This document shows positions 12,501-24,500 of a stretch of 64,000 bases of DNA, in pieces. The first letter of the stretch is position 1; every line of letters begins with the position of its first letter. The translations under genes and the position numbers were made by a program. A model generated the notes under the pieces. The model was given only the letters and a program-made list of their open reading frames with translations, did no database searches and was not told the DNA's origin. This stretch comes from Mytilus galloprovincialis. Taxonomy: Eukaryota; Mollusca; Bivalvia; Mytilida; Mytilidae. The DNA lies in NCBI RefSeq assembly GCF_965363235.1, contig NC_134850.1, positions 30,034,102 to 30,098,101 of the forward strand. The letters are read 5' to 3'.

Positions 12501-15500
12501 TATTCTTGATTGAATACTTTCATAATAGGAGCAGTGGCAGATCCAGAACTTTTCCTAAGGGGGGGCCCGCTCCAGTCATGCTTCAATGATTCCCTATTTA
12601 ATCAACCAAATTTTTCCCATGAAAGGGGGGCCCAGGCCCTCCAGAGCCACCCATGATCCGCCTATAAGGAGAACATCTGTATAGAAAGCACATGAAATAG
12701 AAAAAATTGTTCTTAAATTTGTCTTTATATCAACATATCTCAAATTGAGGTGTTGTTTAGGGTATTTATACATCATTCAAGGTGGTCTTCCATGTGAAAA
12801 TGTACCGAAAAAATTGTAATCACATCGTGTTTAAGCATAGATGAATACTTTGTACAATGAATATTTTTACTCAGCCTTTTATTGATTTTCAGTTTAAGAT
12901 TGAATAAAATTTAAATACATGTAAATAACTGAAAATTATTGTATTTCAGATTGGATAATAATACCCTATTATATTTGATGTTAGATGTATTTGATAATTC
13001 TGAAGAACAGTTTGTCAAGGTTTGTTATATTATATCATTATTTTAAAATCTAATTTATAGACAAAAAATGATTTAATTCTGTTTTTGCAGATAAGAACGG
13101 GTATGAATGTATTTAGAATTTAAAAAAATCACCAAACCATAAGTTGAAGAAAGATGATAAATATATTTTATTTGGTTCTGAATATGTGAAGGAATTTCTA
13201 GACTTTTTTCTTCTTGAAAGTTGATACCTTATTTAAGAAAGGGCAGCAGGTTAACAAACATAATGTCAAAAGAGTATTGTTGCACTGGAAACAAAAGGCA
13301 ATTCTTAAGGATGTTTGCTGCTCAGTTTCAAAATAAATAACTTTCCATAAAACTAGTATATATGGATTGGGGATTAATTGAGGAATCAAAAAAGCAAAAA
13401 AAATATAGGGGTCAATGTGCTTGTTTTCGAGATATTAGCCATTGGAATATTGGCGGGAAAATGTTCTCTCTTGATTTTTCATTGCTTTATCCTTGACCAT
13501 TTAACGTTCTCAAAAACTCTTAAAAAATAAATAAAATTTTATAAGACTTTTACAAATGGCTTATAATTATACATGTAAAAGATTTATAAAAAGAAAAATG
13601 GGGGTTCATGGGCAAATTTTTTTAAGGCATTCAAATGGATAAAACCAGAGGATTTCGAAAATCTGACAAAAATTCCAAAACATGACAAGCAAACATCCTT
13701 AAGGTGGTACCAAACACTTAAATAAAATTAACATCATTTGATCTTCATAAAATTTTGACAAAATGTTTTCTTTGACCATTACATTTTACAGAAATATAAA
13801 AATTACTAAAAACTTGAACCACACACTCTATCAGAAAAATTTAATTGGATATATAGCAGTTTGACAAACACTTAAATTGATCATTAATTTTATTAGGAAC
13901 ATTATATTTTCTTAACAATAGAATGTGATTAAATGTTTAGCTGATATTTATAGAGTTATCTCCCTGTTAACTTACCTTAACTAGAGTTTCATGTTTCGGA
14001 TACAAATTTATATCTTATTTTCTTTATAGATATTTGCCACAACACAGGGTCACACAGACGGAGAATGTATTCCAGTATTTTTAACACTAACAGACAGATC
14101 CATTTACTTTCTCAGTCAAAAACAGAGTGATCATAGATTTTATAAAGACATTTCTATACCTTTTTCTTCAGTAGATTTTATCAATGTAAGTAATGAGTCA
14201 CAAATGATTCAGAAATATGAAACTATGCTGTATATTCCAAATAATCAAATAACTTTGAATTGAAATTGAATATTGGAATTTTATGTAACGTTTATGTTCA
14301 GCATATAACAATTGATCGGCCATGTGCACATTTATATTTTGTAATAACCTATTTATAAAATATAGAATTGAAATGGGGAATATGTCATTAAGAGACAACA
14401 ACCCGACCAGAGAGCAGAAAATGCTGAAGGCCACCAAATAGCTGCAATTGTTATAAAACAAAATTGAAGCAAAAACTGAAATGCTGCAGAAGCCTTGATA
14501 TGAAAAAGAAGATATGGTATGATTGCCAATGAAACAACTCTGCACAAATGTCACAGAAATAAACACTTATAGGTCACTATATGGCCTTCACCAATGAGCA
14601 AAGCAACAAAGGCTATACTGCATAGTCAGCATTTTAGAAATACAGAACTGGTTCTATTGGTGGTCTGTTTGTTGCAGTGTGTTCCCATAAATTCATGCAA
14701 ACAGCGTGGGCATAATGTTTGTCTAGTTAAAACTATGATACATTTAATCTCCCACAGATTGGTATTAATGGACAAAGTTTTCATGTGGTGTGTACAACCA
14801 GAAGGAACCAGTATTGGATTACAACAGGGAACCAGGTATTAACAAAGTAAGTTCGCAAATTAATAGTGTTCATAGTCAGATTTAGAGTAAGGGGGCATGG
14901 TGCATAGGCCCTGTATTTTGTGGAAAAAAATTGGTTGGTTATCTAGAGAATCACAGAAGCATGATTGGAGCTGGCCCACTCTAATGAAGTCAGGGGACCC
15001 CTTATGAACATTTCTAGATCTGCCACTAGTGTTGTATAAAAACTGTATAATATTAAATACATCATCAGACATTTTTTTGCATAAAAAAACTTCTTTTTAT
15101 CAATACTCTCCTTTATTTTTTCCTTTTTTAAAACTTATATGCTTATTAATTAAAAACCAAACTTGCTTTTTTTCATGCCTATGGAGTTTAGTTTCAAAGT
15201 GTTATTGTGATATCCCAATAGTATGGCTATTGTTTCTACAGTAAACCAAATGAGTAAATCTCAAGTATTGATCTTATTCTCTAATTGATGCTTTGCTGAT
15301 TACCTTTTGAAATTGTATTGAATAGCAACCATCAGCCAAGAATAATAGTGTTTGACTAGTTACTGTGGATTCTTAACTATTCATGGTAATAAAAATTATA
15401 TGAATTACCATTTTACATTCAAGTTTGAAATCCATCTTGTAGCAAACAAATGGCATAACTCATGATCACTTACATGAAATTTGTAGTTTCAGAGGAGTTT

Positions 15501-18500
15501 TGGCTCATGAAAAATGGTCAGTTATTTAAGTAATAGATAATACATAATGTAATTATCTTCTTTCTTGCTGTCTCATTAGCAAAAACATTTATCCGCATCT
15601 CTATTTATCAATATGTACATGTACGTATAGATGTATATAGTGTTTTAGTTAATAATCCTCCCACTAAGTTATTATAAAAACAAACATTTAGAGGACAAAT
15701 TCTCTCATCAAGGCCAAAGGTCAAAGCCACAATATTGAAACGGATACAACCAATATTTAAAAGAGTTGAGCATTTTATTTTTATTTTTTTAATTAGGTAA
15801 ACATGTTCAGTTTGAACAAGCAAGAAAACATCTGAATTTCAATGAAAATCGAGAATAAACAAATTTGTATGGTGAAATGGTGCATTTATTTCATTGAATT
15901 CCAACTAGGTATACCTCTCTGAGGTATCACAAATATTCTTATGGTATAACTTTCGATCAATGTTGTAGTGATGTGAATGTCTATATGACACAGTTCGTAG
16001 ATTTATTTTCAAAGTTATATTACTTTTCGAATATCAGATGTTGTCAACAAACTTTTTCCAAAGTAATGCTCATCACATCTTTAATACTAAAAAATATTTC
16101 TGTCAATTATCTGGGACCTTATTTTTTACTATGATTTATTTAAACATAATTTGTTTTTTGTAGAGCTATAATAGACTGCATAACAACAATCTGTAACCAG
16201 AGTAGACTTACTGCAATAACAGTTGACGACCATGCTACTGCACAGAAAATAGCTCTAAAGAAATATATTAACAAAGAGTGTCCAAATGAGGTATGCCAAA
16301 AAGTAAAATCACAAAAATACCAAAATCCAAGGAAAATTCAAAACGGAAAGTCCTTAATCATGGTAATCAAATACCAAAATCAAAAGTTCAAACACATCAA
16401 ACAAATGGATAACAGCTGTGATATTCCCGACTTGGTACAGCCATTTTCTTATGTAGAAAATGTGGGTTAAACCTGGTTTTATAGCTAGCTAAACCTCTTA
16501 CTTCTATGACAGTTGCATAGATTTCCTTTATATTGACAAAAACATGTGAACAAAATAAACAGACACAATAGGTAAAAGTGTCAAATTTAAAAAAAAAAGT
16601 TGATTGAGTTATCTCCCATGGTATCTCTAGTTAAAGTTATTTTACACAGGTAAGGTTCTCAGCATGCAGGATACAACTTATAGCTAACCAGATGATTTTT
16701 CTTATTGTTGAAGTCTGTACTGTTTCATATAAATGCTAACATCCACTTCATTTGACCTTGGGTGATTAATTGTTTCATTGGCAAATCATATCAGTCTTCT
16801 TATTTTATGCCCCACCTATGGGCATTATTTTTTTCTGTCTGTGTGTCCGTTCATTTGTTTGTTGAATAAGCTTTTGTAACCTGTCTGTTTTTTCTATGAA
16901 TAAAAATTAATGGTGATGTTTTGCCCCAACAGGACACAACTATCTGTTGCTATTCACTGGTCCACTGGGACACTCCTTCAACAAAGGGAAATAACTCAGA
17001 GAAGCTACACAGAGAGGGACATTTATTGTACAAATTACATGAACCACCAGGAGGTTTAATGGCCATGGGTAGTCAATATCTACAAAATCCAGTCTCACTT
17101 ATCTATGGGCAGTCATGGAAACCAGCTTATGTTGAACTCAAGTAAGTTGCTGAGCATCAAGACAGTGTCTCGATTTATTTTATGCTTTAAAATACTGAAA
17201 ATTGAGAAATTATTGCGTGCATTTATTATTGAGATTTTGTAATTTTTGACTTACATACGATTTTAATATTTGCGATATTGAGAAAAAAAGTTTTAATTAT
17301 TGTGATTATAATCCTGTCGCATTTTTCACAATAATAAAAACATTTCAATAATTTCTTAATTTACAGTATTTGTATCTTCATGTAATTTTCATTAACTGAA
17401 AAAAATCTACTCTATGGTAGATGATTTGGGCTGAATTTTCAAACTTCACAAAGTGGAAGGTAAAAAGTAAATAAATTTTTTTTGTATTTTATTCTGGCAA
17501 ATACGTATACATATACAGAAATGCAAAATGGATTTATTAAATATTTTATAGTGACATCTTCAAATTTGAAGAAACTGCCTTAGTCGTTATGGTACCTGAT
17601 TGCATTGATTCTATACTAAGTCAACCAAAACCTTGAAACTATTTGCTTCTTTAGGTTTAGCCCATGTCATTTGGAAGTGACTGCCCAGAGTCAAATTAAA
17701 GCTAATTTCCTAATGTTTGTATAGTATAACTTTGGTTGGCTTGCTTGCTATGTTTGAATAAACGTTTTTTTCAATATAAAAAAGAAGATGTGGTATGATT
17801 GCCAATGAGACAACTATCCACAAAAGACCAAAATGACACAGACATTAACAACTAAAGGTCACCATATGAGCAAAGCCCATACCGCATAGTCAGCTATAAA
17901 AGGCACCAATAAGACAATGTAAAACAATTCAAACGAGAAAACTAACGACCTTATTTTTGTAAAAAAATGAGAAAAACAAATATGTAACATATAAACAAAC
18001 GACAACCACTGAATTACAGGCTCCTGACTTGGGACAGGCACATACATAAATAATGTGGCGGGGTTAAACATGTTAGCGGGATCCCAACCCTCGTCTTAAT
18101 CTGGGACAGTGGTATAACAGTACAACATAAGAACGAACTATAAAAATCAGTTGAAAAAGGCTTAACTCATCAGATGGACAAAAATACAAGTGGACGTGGC
18201 CCGGTACTTATACATCCCGACACAAAAAGACACAATGAACAGATCTGAGAGTACTCGCAGTTATCTGACAGCTAGTTCAAAGCCACTAAAAACTAATAAA
18301 AAAAATCATGCAACTTAGACTAAACTATCAATCCATACACATCCAACATCCAATGGATTTAGTGTAAAGATGTCAAGTTTTGTAATTAGGATTGACACTC
18401 TTCAAACAATATATATAGGCAATATTTGTACAATATACAAATAAAGCAAGCAAGCTAATCAAAGTATTGCTCTACATGCAGTAGGAAATTGGCTCTAATG

Positions 18501-21500
18501 TGTCATAGAAATTAACATGTTTCTGTAGACCATTTTTATGAACTATGCTTTAAAATAATGCTCATATATTTAAGTATCTTTAGTAACAAAAAATGATACA
18601 GTACATATATTTTGTCATTGGGGCAATTGTTAAAAAATATAAGTCACTGTAGCTTTATTCAAATTTAATAAAAACCATTTAAAAAATTTGCTAATAAATG
18701 TACTGTGGAGTCATTTATTTTCATGGGTACCAATTTTCGTGAATTAAGGAAAACTTATAACATGTTTTTGGATATAAAATTTAGCATTTTTGCCAAAGTC
18801 TACAAACAAGCCTTTAGAAAATGTGTCATTCATTGAATATTTGATTTCGTGGTTTGTATGTACTCTTGAAATCCACGAAAATTTGTATCCAATGAATAAT
18901 AATAAATCCATAGTAGTCCATTACATTGTTTTTTATTTCTTTTTAGGGATGGATTACTGTGTATTTATAATGACAAGAATGACAGTAAACCAGTACTGTT
19001 TGTACAGATTGGTGGAGAGGAGTGTAGTGGCTGTCGGAGAGCTAAAGATACTGACAGGGATCATTGTATACAGATCATCAAATCTGATGATTCATCAATA
19101 CAGCTAGCTCTAGCGTCAGGTCTAGAAGCCAGTGATTGGTTACAGAGTTTGTGTCAGGCAGTTGCTGAGGGCATTGATTCAGTTAGTTTTATATATAATC
19201 TAGTTATATTGTAGAGTTTTCAACTGGTCTTGAACATAGTAATTGATGAGAAAATTTCAAACATTTTAAAGTGCAAGTCTTTGTAAGAATCAGGTTAGAA
19301 AAAATTTAGAAACATGGTAGAAAAAAAAGCACAAAACACAACCAACCCATCTTGATAGTAATCTCATCCTTGACTAGAAAAGGAATGTCCTTTGTTTCAG
19401 CGTGTATCTTAATTTGAGAAATGTTTAGGAAAATTTTTGTTATAATGATAGCAAATTATGGAGTTATCCCCCTCCTTTGTTAATTTCTAGATAGTGCATT
19501 TTAACCAAATTATATCTTGAAATACCATATCAGGGAAAGGATGTTATATTCATTCATCATCATCATCATCATCATCATCATACATCCTGAACTTAAATTA
19601 ATGTAAAGTTGAGCAAGTTTTTGTTTGTCATGTTTTCACCACTGCCTGATTCTTAGGCAGATTGGCACCTAAAAGAAAGGACACCCTTTACAATTTCAAT
19701 ATCAACCATTACGCAATCTGGGCTGATATGCAAAGAACTACTTAAGTTAAGATACCTATTCAAAGTAATAATTTATCATAGGAGATGTTGATTTTAGAAT
19801 TGGAGTAAAAGACCATGAACAAAACACGACCTATTCAGGAACTTGTATTTGGTTTCAGACAAGATTTAACTGTCTGATTGTGTTATTGTGTGGATCAGCC
19901 AAATGAGTTTTGAATACTGTAGTTTTAATAGAGACATTTTAAATCTGTCATGAGTTTTGGTGTTTAACAACACTTTTGGCATGCTTGGAATTATCATGTC
20001 CCCCAGTTTTTATTGGTAAAAGAAGAAAAATGGCAAAATATTTAAAGAATACAAACCTACATTATACTTTCTAACTTAAATTTTACTGTAAATTCAAATA
20101 TTATTATGTGCATTTATTATTGCAAAATGTGAGTTCAATTATTGTTGATGTATATTATTGCGATACTCACCCAAGCACATTATTCACTTTATAAAATCCT
20201 TGCAATCATTTTTGGATCAACAGCTGTACTTACTTTCAAGCAACCATTACTATTATATACATTACAGAAAGTCACAGAAAAGATGGGATGTATGGCATGC
20301 TGTTTGGTTATGTCACAGCAAAAGTTACTGATGTGTCATGAAGATCTACAATCCAGTTTTTATAGAACCCTAGGAAGTGCTAATGTTATAGACGTTACAT
20401 CAGTACTAGAGGACCCTAATGTGAAAACTTATTGTGTTCTTGTAGGTATTTAAGTTAATTGATTGGTAGAATACTGTAATGTAAACCAGATTATTTTTGC
20501 AGATACTTTATTTTTAGCTCACCTGGCCCACAGGGCCAAGTGAGCTTTTCTCATCACTTTGCGTCCGTCGTCGTTGTCCGTCGTTGTTAACTTTTTCAAA
20601 CATCTTCTCCTCTGAAACTACTGGGCAAAACTAAACCAAACTTGGCCACAATGATCATTGGGATATCTAGTTTAAAAAATGTGTCCGGTGACCAGTGATT
20701 TTGCTAGCCCTCGTCACTTTCGTATTTTACGAAAGGATTTTCTCATTGACCAAAGTATTTCAAATCAATTTCGTCACTTAAATTTTGAAAGTGTAAGAAA
20801 AATTTCGCAATAAAAACTATAAATCTACCCGTCTTCGTGTACTTGACAAGTTTATGACCTCCAGGTAATTAACATTTTCAACAGGTGTTACAAGTTGTGA
20901 TTACAACTAGTGTTGTAAACGGTTAACCGGTTAACCGTTCGAACGACCGAATACCGAATACCAAAACTGCTAACCGGTTAACAGGACTTTTTTTCAATTT
21001 TGATAGATTTGATATAAGTTTGTATTGAAATCATTAAATAGTTGTGTTTTCTTTAAAAATTGTCGTCGTGGTAATTAATTTGACTGATCAATTGTCCAGT
21101 ATATTGATTGGTATTCTTAATTCAAAAATATAAAATTATTTATAACTTTTCTCTCAGCTCGGGGCAAGATTTTAAGGAAACATAATTAGTTTCATGTTTT
21201 TTTAACAGTAATTTTCAATCAGTAATACGATTAATTTTACCATTTACTTCATTATTTCATTTTTGATCTTATATTGTGTAGACCTACATCTCAGCGGAAT
21301 TTGCAATCTGCGTCGTGCAAATTTTTGTCATACTTTAAACTAAATGCTAACGCAAAAACTGTGAAAAAAGCAAAATAATGTGAATGTAATCAATGTATAC
21401 TTGATGGTACGAATATCAGGATTAATCAGTTTTAATTGAAACACCCCACATTATTTTTGGATACAACAAGACAAAATGGAAGATTCATCGGTTTCAGACA

Positions 21501-24500
21501 TATTCAATTTTATGAGATCAAGACTTTTTTTTAATTTTTCAATTTGAAATTAGTACAATCGCCATAGTTGATACCGTGTATTTGATTATTAAAAGTCAAA
21601 CTTCGACAGGAATCTTCACAGACAAGCCTTATAAAACCAAAGGTCAAACTTCAATTCATCGTATTATAAAAACGTAAATGTATGACTTGGATGGAATGTA
21701 GTCACATTGACACTCATATCACATATTCTCATATCTTTGTGTAGGATACTATAGATTAGGCCTTTAAACATTAACTTAAACTACCGGTTAACCGGTTAAT
21801 CGGTCGAACGATTTTACGAGTAACCGGTTAGGCAAAAGTGTACGATTTGACAACGCTAATTACAACTAATCTGCTTATCGCCATCGGATAGGTCACTATT
21901 CCGTTAATTATTAATAAACCCCATAATTGAATGACCATCATAATTATTTCCCCAGGAAAAATTTCAACAACCAGGAGTATAGTTTCGTCATTTAATCAAA
22001 ATTGTAACACCCCTGACAGTTTGCATTTGAATTTCAATATTTTTCAAACGATTACAATCTGAAGTTCGTTTGTCGTAGATTCGTCATTCGAAGGCATTTT
22101 CGTCATATTTGTTTTAAATTTTCATCAAAAGTTTTCAACAATTTCCATTTAAAATAAAGAACTTTAATGTGTTTATTCAAAACTGTCACGAGTTTAACAG
22201 GTACTTCCTGTATTGTGTTCTACGCATGCGTGAAAGTATTCCTTTGACTATTTATAGACATTAAAAACGTAAAATACCAAATCATTCACATGTTCAGAAT
22301 CAATTAAACGAGAGAGACACAAATATATATATCTTACTAAAGGAATTTAAATAGAAAAAAATGATAATTTCCTGATGAATCGTTTTGTATTTATTATCCA
22401 CGTGTCACTTCCCGTTTTCGTTTCATTTTAAAACCGAAATTAGTAAACGTGATCTATTGTTGATTTTTTTACAACCTCTTTTCAGTCATTATAATAGTTC
22501 CAAAAAGGATTTTATACATTTCCAACTTGAAAGAAATGATTTCCAAATATCGATTTAGACCTTTTATAAGGATAATGATTATGCAGTGAAATAATCATTG
22601 CAAGTTAATTTCTGCTGTGATTCCTTGTTTAAAAAAAAATAGAATCCATACTTTTGTTGATCAGGAATGACCCCTGGAACAAACTGAAGAGAAATTGTGA
22701 AATAAATTTCTGGATTCCATGTCAGAATCTTTCATAATAATGGCTAATACAGTCAAATCATACAATAACTGCCAATCATGCTGGCACCTCAAATCTGACA
22801 AAGTCAAAAGATGAAGCTAGTATTATACATCATTGGTCCCTTGCTTTTACACAAATAAGGTTGATTTTTATTTTTCAAAGGTGACTAAAGCCCTCAAAAT
22901 CCTAGCTTAAACCATGCCGGTGACACGGCCAACCAACCAAGATTGCTGCCATGGCTAAAAATAGAATATAGGGGTAAAATGCAGTTTTTGGCTTACATCT
23001 CAAAAACCAAAGTATTTAGAGCAAATCTCACAGGGGTAAAATTGTTAATCAGGTCAAGATCTATCTGCCCTGAAATTTTCAGATGAATCGGACAACCAGT
23101 TGTTAGGTTGCTGCCCCTGAAATTGGTAATTTTAACAAAATTTTGCTGTTTTTGGTAATTATCTTGAATATTATTATAGATAGTGATAAACTGTAAACAG
23201 CAATAATGTTCAGCAAAGTAAGATTTACAAATACGTCAACATGACCAAAATGGTCAGTTGATCCCTTAAGGAGTTATTGCCCTTTATAGTAAATTTTTAA
23301 CCATTTTTCGTAAATCTGAGTAATCTTTTACAAGTCCTTTTTAGTCCACTTGGCAGCAATTTTATTTCCCCATTTTTCGAATTTAACTTGATGTATTTAG
23401 ATAAGGGGAAATAACAAATTTTACACATTAGTTATGATATGTATACACATATATGTCTACTTTCAAAGTTGCAGAAATTAGTTGATTTTAACATACACTA
23501 TTTAGAACATTTCCTTCACTTGCTCTAGGGTATAACCTTTGGACTTTCTAAGAATTATAGATGTGTAGACAGTTATCCAAATAAAACAGAAAAATAAGAG
23601 ATAAAAACGATAGCAGGGTGTATTGATGCTCATCTTGCAGTGACGTTGTTTTTGGAGTCAAATTACAAAAATCTATTTATAACGATAGAAATTTAAAACT
23701 GTGTTGAACATTAGATGGCTTAAAAAGTAATTGATAATAGAATACTAAAAAATCAAGAGAAATATCTTTATATGGTTTATATAACTCAACTTTTAAAATT
23801 CAAAACCTAAAACTTGAAAATTGTTCTAGTATTGGCATCTGAAAATTAAAAAAAACACTAGATATTAGATATGAAACGTCCCTGTTTCTATGGGACAATC
23901 TTTAGTAGATTTCGTGTTTGATTTCATAAATAATTAGGGTCCCGCCAAAGGCGGTCCCCTATAGTGATCAGTCTGTCCGTCCGTCCGTCCGTCTGTCCGT
24001 CCATCTGTCCGTCCGTCCGTCTGTCCGTCCGTCCGTAACACTTTGTGTCCGCTCCATATCTAGAGAACCATTATGATTTCATACTTTATACTTTACATGT
24101 TTATTAACCACCACCAGAGGGCGTGTCATGATGTATGTACAACTTCCTAGGTCAAAGGTCAAGGTAAAAAAACTTTGGTTTCAGTTGACAACCCTGTGTC
24201 CTGTGGTGAAGATCGTGTCCGCTCTATATCTTGAGAACCGTTATGATTTCAAAGTTTATACTTGACATGTATATGAACCAACACCAGAGGGTGTGTCATA
24301 ATTTATGAACGACTGCCTAGGGCATAGTTCAAGGTCAAAAACTTTGGTTTCAGTTGACAACCCCATGTCCTATGGTAAAGATTGTGTCCGCTCTATATCT
24401 TGAGAACCGTTATCATTTCAAAGTTTATACTTGACATGTATATAAACCAACACCAAAGGGTGTGTCATAATTTATGTGCAACTTCCTAGGTCAAAGGTCA

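Larger units (their letters stand above)
20517..23345 (-). mobile_element. Helitron/pearl-like repeat E (reverse), split by nested hAT-like elements
   Basis: The terminal hairpin AGCTCACCTGGCCCACAGGG... at 20519-20550 starts the element. A GTCC-rich tract and a module with CTTCTCCTCTGAAACTACTG follow. The module resumes after the insertion at 22917 with ACGGCCAACCAACCAAG and runs to about 23345. Read on the minus strand it matches the modules at 35779-38095, 57031-58840, 59279-60579 and 60856-61764. Confidence 0.8.

Noticed and set aside
14758..14835. Alternative donor GTATTA after ACCAG in exon 10
   Set aside because: It would put exon 11 in a frame with an early stop; the GTAAGT at 14847 keeps the phase.
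14594..14842. Plus-strand open frame overlapping PLEKHM2 exon 10
   Set aside because: Only 14758-14846 is an exon, and it is read in another frame; the rest is repeat family A.
20142..20267. Upstream extension of the exon 14 frame
   Set aside because: A clear acceptor (ATTACAG) at 20267 and the phase of exon 13 place the start at 20268.
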